Source: Halicephalobus mephisto (lineage: Eukaryota; Nematoda; Chromadorea; Rhabditida; Panagrolaimidae). Taken from it: a stretch of DNA of 64,000 bases. The position numbers were made by a program, and so were the translations under genes. Location: positions 78,902-142,901 of the forward strand of contig SWDT01000052.1 in assembly GCA_009193035.1 (NCBI GenBank), read 5' to 3'. Of the stretch, positions 46,430 to 56,406 are shown in pieces. The notes beneath the pieces were generated by a model. It was not told where the DNA came from. It ran no database searches and saw only the letters and a list, made by a program, of their open reading frames with translations. Position 1 is the first letter of the stretch. Each line of letters begins with the position of its first letter.

Positions 46430-46640
46430 GATTTTCACAGTTTTTGGACTATGTTCGAGCCTCTCCCCACGGAGTTTGATAAGAACCGTCAATTGGCACA
46501 CTGATCTCGCTAATCCTTCGTTTGTTACTTTCCTGATAAGCGTATTGGGTCAGCTTCACTCAACTTTACGGATTAAGCACAATATAGATCTTGTTATTTT
46601 TTTTTTCTTCTTCAAAAACGTCGAGGTGAAGATGATGCTG
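46430..46640. promoter_or_regulatory. Island with two K50-homeodomain words
   Basis: gctaatcct near 46510 and acggattaag near 46568 are inverse TAATCC sites about 60 bp apart, within a higher-complexity segment between arrays. This fits an autoregulatory enhancer of the OTX gene; it is an inference from motifs. Confidence 0.3.
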
Positions 46641-46779
46641 AAAATCACTTCCTGAGAATGACAAATACCATTCTGATATTTTTATTCTGAAGAAATATGC
46701 TTGATAACACTATAGATTCTGTGCTCAAAAAATTGTCTAAACACGAAAATAGAAAAAAAGAATTTAAACAAGCGCCAGG

Positions 46780-47940
46780 TCCTAAAGCGAAAATTCAAAG
46801 AAAGAAACAAAAAACTTTTTTTAAAATTTTTACTGTAATATTTTTAAAAATATGAATTTTATTTAAAAAAAGAAAAAAATGGTCCTAAAGCGAAAGTTTA
46901 AAAATGAGCATCAGGTCCTAAAGCGAAAATTCAATGGAAAAATGAAATTAAAAATTGTTTTAGTTATTATTTTTTAAATTTTTTTAGTTTTTTAAATTTT
47001 TTAAATTTTTTTTTATTTTTAAAAAAATTTAAAATTGTCGTTATAGGACTTAATATGCCCGAATTTTTGGAATAATTGGTCAGATGAGTTTTATGATATT
47101 TTTATAATCTGGTGTCTGTGAACTTTTTTCGGAGATGAGGACAATCCGACATTGACCTGGCCGGAAATCCGGGGATACAGTATTTTTTGAATTTAATTTC
47201 AAGTCTCAAAATTAAAAAAAAATTATTTTTAAATTTTTTTGAATTTAATTTTTGAAATTTAAAATTTAGAAAATTCTTAATTAAAATTTTGAGTTTTTTG
47301 AATAGGACATTTTTTAAATTAAATTTTATAAATTTAAAGATTTTTAAAAATTTAACTTTATCAATAATTTTTTTTATTTTAAAATTTTGGAAATTGTTGA
47401 TTAAAATTTCGTGATTTTCTTCTACTAAAAGTTGATATAATCATTGATTGGACATTTTTTAAATTAAATTTTATCAATTAAAAAATAACATTTTATCAAT
47501 TTAAAGATTTTTAAAAATTTAACTTTATCAATAATTTTTTTTATTTTAAAATTTTGAAAATTGTTAATTACAATTTTATGATTTTCTTCGATTGGAAGTT
47601 GATATAATCATTGATCGAAAATTTTTTAAATTAAATTTTATCAATTAAAAAATAATATTTTATCAATTTAAAGTTTTTTATAAATTATATTTTTTTGATA
47701 GATTTTTTTATTTTAAAAGTTAGAAAGTTGTTAATTAAAATTTTATGATTTTCTTCGATTGGAAGTTGATATAATCATTGATTGGAAATTTTTAAAATAA
47801 CATTTTATCAATTTAAAGATTTTTAAAAATTTAACTTTATCAATAATTTTTTTTATTTTAAAAGTTAGAAAATTGTTAATTAAAATTCCGTAATTTTCTT
47901 CGATTGGAAGTTGATATAATCATTGATTGGAAATTCCCGA
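46780..47940. repeat. Arrays around 46.8-47.9 kb
   Basis: 46780-46940 has aggtcctaaagcgaaaattc three times. 47390-47940 is a ~165-bp tandem repeat, four copies, with ttcttcgattggaagttgat and ataatcattgattggaaatt words and A/T spacers. Confidence 0.8.
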
Positions 47941-47944
47941 AATA

Positions 47945-48235
47945 GAATTGGTCTCGACTTTGCAAGCGCAAACTCGGATAAGACCGTAAGACGATTTGAA
48001 AGAAGGGACGTGTTTGAATCAATTCATTGATTGACAGAAAATCAGTCTGTAAAGGTGAAAAATTTTATTTTTTCACTTCCAAAGTGCCGGTCTTTCGGGA
48101 TCAAATCGAGCGAGATGAGCTCTTGCGGGAAATCCTCTCCAAGGCTCTGATTTGCATATGCCGACATCTTTTTCCATTTATCTCCGAGTTTTCCACTTTA
48201 AAGGGATCAAAGAAATTTTCCGATTTATTAAAAGT
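47945..48235. promoter_or_regulatory. Higher-complexity island with an octamer-like site
   Basis: Contains ctttgcaagcgcaaac and, near 48150, tgatttgcatatgcc, which includes the POU octamer ATTTGCAT. The 74-codon frame here shows no family resemblance. Function is inferred from motif and context only. Confidence 0.25.
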
Positions 48236-48289
48236 TTTAATTATTTTTTAACAAATTGTTAGATTAATTTCTTCTAAAATAGGAATTTC

Positions 48290-49330
48290 CAAAAAACGAC
48301 GGAAAATTCCGAAATCTGGAAATTTATAGAAATTTCTTGAATCTTACAGTAATCTGCGGGGTATTTCGGAAATTTTAAAGATTTTATAAAAAAGTTTGAA
48401 AACTTAGAAGTTTGAAAAATTTCTAAAATTTTTCAAAAATTGATAAAGAATCCTAAAATTATAGAAATTTGTTGAATCTTACAGTAATCTGCGGGGAATT
48501 TCGGAAATTTTTTGGATTTTAAAGATTTTGAAAACTTAGAATTTAAAAAAAGTTTCTAAAATCTTCCAAAAATTGATAAAGAATCCTAAAATTATAGAAA
48601 TTTGTTGAATCTTACAGTAATCTGCGAAGAATTTTGGAAATCTTAAAGATTTTAAAAAAAATTTTGAAAACTTAGAATTTTAAAAATTTCAAGATCTTTT
48701 AGAATTTGAGAGAAATCTGAAATCTTCGAAAATTTTCCAATTTTACAGTATCCTTTAGAGGATTCTGAAAATTTCTAAAATCTTCCAGAAACTGAAAAAA
48801 TTCATAACTTTCTCAAATCTTCCAGAATCCTAAAATTTCGGAAAATTTTTCAAATTTTTTTAATTCTACAGTATCCAGTGGAGGATTTCGAAATTCTTTG
48901 AAATCTTAGGAAAAATTTCGAGAATATTCAAAAATTCTCCACAACCAAAGCTACGTTCTAGAATTTTCTAGGATACTGTAGAATTTTCAAGTGTTCTAAA
49001 ACTTTATAGAAATTTTTCAAATTTAGTAAAAACTGATAATTTTCAAAAATCTAAAATTCTAAAAACATCATAGAAGTCCTCTAGGATACTGTAGAAATGT
49101 CAGAAATCTTCTAAATTTTTCAAGAATTCTAAAAACTTCATAATAGTCCTCTAGGATACTGTAGAAATGTCAGAAATTTTCTGAAATTCTCCGAATTTTA
49201 CTATAATGTGCTAAACTTCTTCAAAACCTTTGGAAATTCAATAAAAACTTTTACGACCTTCTGAAGTCCAGAATTCTGAAAACTCCGAAAATTCGCGTCG
49301 AGACAAGTGCGATAAAAACGCTCATTTCTG
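48290..49330. repeat. Worn repeats with cttacagtaatctgcggggaa
   Basis: 48330-48720 carries three to four copies of a ~120-bp unit with gttgaatcttacagtaatct. 48730-49260 carries eroded units with ctaggatactgtagaaatgt. No gene is visible. Confidence 0.7.
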
Positions 49331-49434
49331 ATTTTTAGAATTCGATGATTAAAAAAAATCAAAAAATTTCCGACTTGTTAAAAGTTTTAATGAATGTTTT
49401 GAGGATCATTAAAATGTTTTATTTTTCGATATAT

Positions 49435-49870
49435 TGGGATTGAGACCATGATCTAAACGGGCATTTACGACTTTCCAGTCCGCACGCGTTTCGGCCGGGG
49501 TTTCATTGTTTCCTTATTGACCGTTTCCATTGACCTTAAACCTTGCCGAACTCTGAGGATTAGCATCGGTCAATTCTAACCTCAAATGGATAAAATTCGA
49601 GGTCAGGGAACTTTTTAAATTTTCAAAGATAAATTTTAAATTTTCCAAAAATGTCGACCTTGATCACGTCAAATCACCCCCAGGGGGTCTTTTCAGTTAT
49701 GTAATCTTGGATTGACTAAGTTTTTTCAAATTTTAAAAGTAAATTGAAAGCTAATTTCTCATTGTGGAATACTGTAGGTTGAGGAAGAAAAATTTTTTCT
49801 CGCTCGAGAGCGCCTGACTGCGGTTTTTCTGTCCTCGTATCTCTGGACGAAATTGTGTACAAAGAAAATC
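49435..49870. promoter_or_regulatory. Higher-complexity island
   Basis: Contains aggattagc at about 49557 (inverse of a TAATCC site), tcgaccttgatcacgtc with a nuclear-receptor-type half site, and a short palindrome-like atcacccccagggggtc. No gene is visible. An enhancer is possible; the evidence is weak. Confidence 0.25.
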
Positions 49871-49919
49871 ATTTTTTTTGAGACAAAAAAACCACAAAAA
49901 AGAAGAAATATTATTTCAG

Positions 49920-50960
49920 GGATCTTCAGATTTCAAATTTGCTTAAAAATTAAATCATTTAAAAAAATTATAAATTTTTGAATTTTTATTTTTAAATTTA
50001 AAAAAGTTTAAAAAGTTATTTTTTAAATTAAAAAAAAATAATTTTAAAAATCTTCAAATTTGAAAATTAAGTCATTTTAAAAAATTATAAATTTGTTTTT
50101 TTTTATTTTTAAATTTAAAAAAGTTATTTTTTAAATTAAAAAAATTAATTTTAAAAATCTTCAAATTTGAAAATTAAATCATTTAAAAAATTACAAATTT
50201 TTGAATTTTTATTTTTAAATTTAAAAAAGTTATTTTTTAAATTAAAAATTTCTTAAATTAAAAAAAAGTAATTTTAAAAATTTTCAGATTTCAAATTTAC
50301 TTAAAAATTAAATTATTTAAAAATTGTTTTTTTTTTATTTTTATTTAATTAAATAAAAAAATTATTTTTTAAATTTTTTTGAAAATTATTTTAAAAAAAT
50401 TTTTTTAGGATAATTTTCGAAATTCATTTGCATAAATAATTTTAAAAAAAACCAATTTGGATTTGATGAGGATTTTGAAACGAAATTTAGTGCTTTTGTG
50501 AAAAAAATTTTAGTTGTTTTTTAATTTTATCGAAAATTTCAAAGATTCTGAAATTTGGTACAAATTCAGACTTTTGATTATCCCGTGAGAAAGGCAAATA
50601 GCCTCGGGCAATTTCTGGTGAAAATCTCGGAAAATAAATAAAATACCGTAATCTACACAGATGTAAGGGATTGTGAAAAATAAAATTTTAATTTTAAAAA
50701 AAATTCAATTTTAAAAAAATTTTAATTTAAAAAAAAATTTTAATTTTAAAAAAAAATTTTTGAAAATTGTTAATTTTTAAATTTTTGTGACAGGATAAAA
50801 AAAGTAAATTTAAAAAAAAATTAAAAATTAATTTTAAAAATTGGAAAAAAAAAAATATTTTTTAGAAATTTTTAAAAAAGTTAATTTTTAATTTTTTTTT
50901 TGATAATTTTGTTGACAACGCCTAAGGATAAAAAGTTAATATTTTTGGATATATGAGTCA
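49920..50960. repeat. A/T arrays
   Basis: 49920-50340 repeats aaatttgaaaattaaatcat, tttaaaaaattataaatttt and a gttattttttaaattaaaaa unit. 50680-50960 is homopolymer-like. Only a short complex stretch at about 50560-50640 breaks it. Confidence 0.7.
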
Positions 50961-50984
50961 ATATTGACTAATTTGGGTTTTAAA

Positions 50985-51125
50985 AAGTCAAAACAGACGA
51001 GATTGGCAGATGACGATCTGTTACAAATGCACTTATCGCTCTCGAAACCAGTTTTGTCCAAACAGAGGCTTTCGAAACTGGCTAATGGACACTGTGGGAA
51101 ATTTCGTTTTTGACTTTTGGCACAA
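50985..51125. other. Small complex island
   Basis: Contains two copies of the word tttcgaaac or tcgaaaccag and ttttgtccaaacagaggctt. It may be regulatory; nothing firm can be said. Confidence 0.2.
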
Positions 51126-51164
51126 TTAAACCAAGCAAATTATACTGTAATTAACCCCCCTCCC

Positions 51165-51475
51165 CCTTCCTCCTAGGGTAGTTGACCCCGTTAGGGTAGT
51201 CGGTACCCTCTAGAGTAGTTGACCCTTTTAGAGTAGTCGGTACCCCAGGGTAGTTGACCCTCTTAAAATAGTCGGTACCCTAGGATAGTTGACCCTCTTA
51301 GAGTAGTCGGTACCCTGGGATAGTTGACCCTCTTAAAATAGTCGGTACCCTAGGATAGTTGACCCTCTTAAAATAGTCGGTACCCTAGGATAGTTGGTCC
51401 CCTCTAGGGTAGTTGACCCCATATTAAAGTAGTTGATCCCCCTTCCTCTTAGGGTGGTTGATCCTTTGTGATATT
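51165..51475 (+). repeat. Minisatellite with GGTACC words
   Basis: About six copies of a ~49-bp unit: agtcggtaccctaggatagt and tgaccctcttaaaat. Much higher G+C than its surroundings. Confidence 0.9.
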
Positions 51476-51629
51476 TAGTCCCTATTTCGTAAAATTTAAT
51501 TTTTTTTTCATTTTGAGACCAATTTTTTTGGTTGTTGGATTAACTTGACATCTCAATATAGTAATTCAAAAATATTAATTTAAGAAGAAAAAAATCCAAA
51601 AGGGATAAATGTGAAATTAATATTTTAAA

Positions 51630-52075
51630 TTTCTTAGACACTATCCAGATTTTTCCACTACTGTTGATTCATGGATAGTGTTTAATTTCGGAATTTTCTG
51701 GACACTATCCATGAGTTAACACTAGTGGAAAAACTTGGATAGTGTTTAATTTCGGAATTTCTGGACACTATCCAAGTTTTTTATTACAATGTTGGCCTGT
51801 GAATAGTGTTTAATTTCGGAATTTTTTCTGGACACTATCCATGAGTTAACACTAGTGGAAAAACTTGGATAGTGTTTAATTCGGAATTTTCTGGACACTA
51901 TCCAAGTTTTTTATTACAATGTTGGCCTGTGAATAGTGTTTAATTTCGGAATTTTCTGGACACTATCCATGAGTTAACACTAGTGGAAAAACTTGGATAG
52001 TGTTTAATTTCGGAATTTTCTGGACACTATCCAAGTTTTTTATTAGCAAATATCAACCAATGGATAGTGTCTATT
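51630..52075. repeat. Tandem array of a nested hairpin
   Basis: Three copies of a ~130-bp unit in which ggacactatcca and tggatagtgttt (inverses) alternate with ttaacactagtggaaaaact and attacaatgttggcctgtga. The unit can form stem-loops, so this may be a tandemly amplified MITE. Confidence 0.85.
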
Positions 52076-52199
52076 TCAGAGCTATTTTACAACTGTACAG
52101 TAGTTACTCCCCTACGGCGTTTAATCCCTCTTTCATAACATTAGACCAATTTTCAAACATTTCAAAATCATCCAAAATACAACTACAGTAATCCAAAAA

Positions 52200-53350
52200 A
52201 TTAAAAAAAAGAAATTTCAAAGTCAATCAAAAAGACAAAAATATCCCAAGGAACAGCTACAGTATAACCGAAAATTTTTAACAAAATTAAATTTTTTAAA
52301 TTTTAATAAAATTAAATTTTTTTTATTTTTGATATAATTTAATTTTTTTTGTTTTTTATAAAATTTTACTTTTTTTATTTTTGGCGAAAAATTTGACCGA
52401 AGAAAATCCAAAAAGCAAATGACTGTGAATCTTCAAGTTTTTGACAAACATGGCATTGTCGGCATTTTTAATATTTTTTGTAAGACAAATGGTTCGAAGA
52501 CGATTTGTTAATCTTTTCTGTATCGATTTCGAGACAGGTGACAGAGTCAAAAGTCAGTCCATTTCCTTAATACCGTAATTGCGGGGAAGAGACAAGACCC
52601 GGATGCACCTCCTTGGTCTCTCTTTTTTTCACGATAAAGATCATTTTCAATGTCAAGGGCCCGGATAATTTGTTCAAGATAATTACTCTAAAACCCAAAT
52701 CCAAACTCACACAAAAATCAAAAATTACTGTAACAATAAAAATAAAATTTAAAAAAATTACTTTTTGAATTTCGTAGAATTTCTAAAATTACTGTAACAA
52801 TAAAAATAAAATTAAAAAAAAATTACTTTTTGAATTTCGTAGAATTTCTAAAATTACTGTAAAAATAAAAATAAAATTTAAAAAAATTACTTTTTGAATT
52901 TCGTAGAATTTCTAAAATTACTATAAAAATAAAAATAAAACTTTAAAAAAAATTACTTTTTGAATTTCGTAGAATTTCTAAAATTACTGTAACAATAAAA
53001 ATAAAATTTTTGAAGATATTAGAAAAATCAATTTTCGAAGATTTTAAAATGTTTAGAATTTTAAAATTTTTAGGAAAATCAATTTTCGAAGATTTTAGAA
53101 TTTTTTTAATTTTTAGGATTTTTGAAGATTTTTAGGATTTTTTAAAATTTTAGGATTTTTAAAATTTTTAGTATTTTTTTAAATTTTAAGATTTTTGAAG
53201 ATTTTAGGAATTTTCGAAGGTTTTAAAATTTTAATTCAAATATAATAAAAATAATTTAAATACAATAAAAGTAATAAATAAGGACTGGTCGTAAATCAAT
53301 GAAGATCAATCACGCTTTTCGTGATTGAAAGAAGCGTGATAATCGGGACA
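52200..53350. repeat. Arrays and A/T filler
   Basis: 52700-53000 is a ~62-bp tandem repeat, five copies, with aaaattactgtaacaataaa and tactttttgaatttcgtaga. 53030-53230 repeats ttttaggattttt units. 53306-53341 has atcacgctt and aagcgtgat as hairpin arms. Confidence 0.75.
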
Positions 53351-53619
53351 TAATTCACTGATTTTGCTACTGATAAAAACGAAAAAGGTCAACAAAGTAA
53401 ATAAAACTAAAAATTGTCAGATATCAAACAAATTGAGCAATTTTGAGCAGACGAAACAGCAGGAGGCAAATATCACGACTGCTGAGGAGATCACAACAAG
53501 GATAATTTTTGCAAAAAATAAAAATTACCTGATTTACACTGAAATTTCTAAGAAATTTAATAAAAAAAGAATTTTTATAAAAAAATTAAAAAATCAGTCC
53601 AAAAATTAAATTTTTAAAA

Positions 53620-54045
53620 AATTTGGCATTAAAATGGAAAAACTGGTCTGAAAAGCAAACTTTTTGGAAAACTTGGCATTGTGATGGAAAAACTGACCTA
53701 AAAGTGAAATTTTTGGAAAATTTGGCATCAAAATGGAAAAACTGGCAAGGATGACAAATTTGGTAAATAAGGAAAAACTGGCCTAAATGTTAAAGTTTTT
53801 GGAAAAACCGGTAGTTCGGACAAGTTTGGTAAAAGAGGAAAAACTGGTCTAAGTACGATCCTTCTGGAAAACCTGGCAAAATGACAAATTTTACAAATGA
53901 AAAAATGATTTAATTGACAGTAAATTTTTAGAATATCTGTTACTTTTGGAAAACCAATCGAAATAACGAAAATTTTTCGAAAAACTTGACATTTAAATAT
54001 TTCTCTAAAAATGGAAAATCTGGTCAATTTGGTAGAAATTTGGGC
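53620..54045 (+). repeat. Minisatellite with tggaaaaactgg words
   Basis: About six units of roughly 60 bp carrying aaaatggaaaaactggtctg and ttttggaaaacttggcatt, worn at the 3' end. Confidence 0.75.
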
Positions 54046-54405
54046 TGTACGACAGTTGCTCCCCAGCGACGTCTGGTCCTTTTTTCCTTTTTAATTCTTA
54101 CTGATTTCGAAATTCTTTTTAAATTAATTCTTTCTTACTTAACTAAGATATCAAGTTAATTTGATTATTAAAAATTAATGTAAAAAAGAAATAAGATAAG
54201 TATTACGAAATAGAGAGAGCTAATGTTGTACAGCTCCTCGGCGACGTCTGGTCCTTTTTTCCTTTTTAATTCTTACTGATTTCGGAATTTTTTAAAATTA
54301 ATTCTTTCTTACTTAACTAAGATATCAAGTTAATTTGATTATTAAAAAATTAATGTAAAAAAGAAATAAATATTACAAAATAGGGAGAGCGAATGTCGCT
54401 GGAAG
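54046..54405 (+). repeat. Tandem duplication, ~180 bp x 2
   Basis: The two copies share gcgacgtctggtcctttttt, ttcttactgatttcg, acttaactaagatatcaagt and agagagc/ggagagc ends, with small indels between them. Confidence 0.9.
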
Positions 54406-54449
54406 ACAACTGTCACATATTTAAAATTTTTAGGATATCTGGTATTTTT

Positions 54450-55020
54450 TTAAAAAACTTACTAATTTCAATGTAACTTTAAGAATTAATTTTTTTAAAT
54501 AATTTTAAAAATTTATTTTTTAAAGTAATTTTAAAAATTTATTTTTTTAAAGTAATTTCGAAAATTTATTTTTTTAAATAATTTCGAAAATTTATTTAAA
54601 ATAATTTCGAAAATTTATTTTTTTAAATAATTTCGAAAATTGATTGTTTAAAATAATTTTTGGTGAAATTGCAGTTTTATAAAATAATTATCAAAAAAGA
54701 GATTACTAAATTCCATGATGACGGAAATCGTACAAATTTGTAAACACGAGAAGATTCCAGAAGACGACCGTCACTTGAAGCTGATTTTGGGATAATCCTT
54801 CAAGTCGATAACAAATGGAAAAATCCAAATTAAAAATCCATCAACAAATTAAAATTTGCAAATTTACAGAAAAACTTTCATCAACTAATGGCTTCTTTCC
54901 AGAAATAAGCACATCCTGGATAATTATAGTTTTAAAATCACCTGCCATTCCTGGATTCAAATGGACCATGTTAATTAATTAATTTCAAAAATTATAATCT
55001 TCCAGAATACAGTAGAAATC
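54450..55020. other. A/T repeats, then a complex stretch; no gene seen
   Basis: 54460-54660 repeats aatttattttttaaataattt. 54710-55000 is of mixed complexity without a supported coding frame. Confidence 0.4.
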
Positions 55021-55029
55021 CCAAAATAA

Positions 55030-55590
55030 TATAGAACTAAAAAGTTCTTGGAAATTTCGAAAATTCGCTTCGGGACCATTTTGCAAAAAATCAATTTTTT
55101 AATTTCTACAGTATAAGTTAAAAAATTCTCTTCGGGACCATTTTGCAAAAAAATTATTTCTTTGTTTCTACAGTATGATTCTAAAAAGTTCTATGAATTC
55201 GTGTTAAGACCATTTTGCAAAAAATCAACTTTTTAAATTCTACAGTATGATTCTAAAAAGTTCTATCTGGGACCAATTTGCAAAAAATCAATTTTTCCAT
55301 ATCTACAGTATGATTCCAAAAATTCTCTCCAGGACCATTTTGTAAAAAATCAACTTTTCCATATCTACAGTATGATTCTAAAAAGTTCTATGAATTCGTG
55401 TCAAGACCATTTTGTAATAAAATCAACTTTTTAATATCTACAGTATGATTCTAAAAATTCTTTCCAAGACCATTTTGCAAAAAATCAATTTTTTAATATC
55501 TACAGTATGATTCCAAAAATTCTTTCCAGGACCATTTTGTAAAAAATCAATTTTTTAATTTCTACAGTATGATTTTAAAAATTTTTATAA
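55030..55590 (+). repeat. Minisatellite (~62 bp) with ctacagtatgatt
   Basis: About nine copies of gaccattttgcaaaaaatca, ttttttaatttctacagtat, gattctaaaaagttctat. Confidence 0.9.
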
Positions 55591-56047
55591 AATAAATTTT
55601 GAAACAAAATGTTTCTTGATTTTTTGAGATGTATTGCAAGTTAAAGATGATTTTGTTGACATTGGCACATTTCCGTTTGGCACTTTAGAGGTCAACCAAG
55701 GCCTGTAATTCGCGATTAACCTCAAAAAATGATCAAACAAAAAAAATTCCAAAATACCAAAAACGGCGAAAAAAATAATTATCCCAAAAACCAAACAATA
55801 AGTTATAAATTTTATTACATATAATTAAAAATTAATCAAAATTTATTTTTTCAAATATCTTCAAAAATCAATTTTTTTAAATTTATTTTTCAAAAATCAT
55901 TTTTTTTCGAAATTTTTAAAACATTTATTTTTTTTTAAATTTTTAAAAAATTATTTTTTTTTGGAATTTTTAAAAATTTATTTTTTTTTAATTTTAATTT
56001 TTTTGAATCTTATTTTTTATTTTTTATAAAAACCTTTAAAATTATAA

Positions 56048-56245
56048 TTACGTAATCCCGATGATTCCCATATCGAGGACTAAATTGTCACCTTCAAAAC
56101 TAGGCTGAAATGACTCGAGTGGACTTGCCGGATTAATCGAGTTTACTCTAGCAGAAACAAATGAAGGCCTTATTGGTTCAGATCGGAGCGGATCAGACAA
56201 GCTCCACTGACAAACAAAACACTCCGAGGACATCTTTGGTTTGTG
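56048..56245 (-). CDS. Possible small protein or exon, unrecognised
   Basis: A minus-strand open frame with ordinary composition (not A/T repeat) begins MSSECFVCQWSLSDPLR, has a CxxC pair, and ends GIIGIT at a stop. It lies 160 bp downstream of the Argonaute stop on the same strand. A donor-like acgtaat at its end suggests it could continue to another exon, but no in-phase acceptor was found. No family is recognised. Confidence 0.25.
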   Translation of the reverse strand, partial: HKPKMSSECFVCQWSLSDPLRSEPIRPSFVSARVNSINPASPLESFQPSFEGDNLVLDMGIIGIT

Positions 56246-56406
56246 TATCGACATCACAAAAAACGAGGACTTTCCCGAAAAATGAACTTATTTTTACTTA
56301 AAAATTAACAGGAAACAGTAACCAAAGCAGTTTCACTATGTACAATAAGAGGTTATTACTACTCAAGAAACAAATATAACAAAAATAATTCTCCATAACT
56401 CAATAT

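Noticed and set aside
48027..48251. Small 74-codon gene
   Set aside because: No family resemblance, no splice or start context, and it lies in a likely regulatory island.
51165..51475. CRISPR-like array
   Set aside because: Tandem minisatellite without unique spacers, in a eukaryotic genome.
53306..53341. microRNA precursor
   Set aside because: The stem is only about 9 bp, too short for a precursor hairpin.
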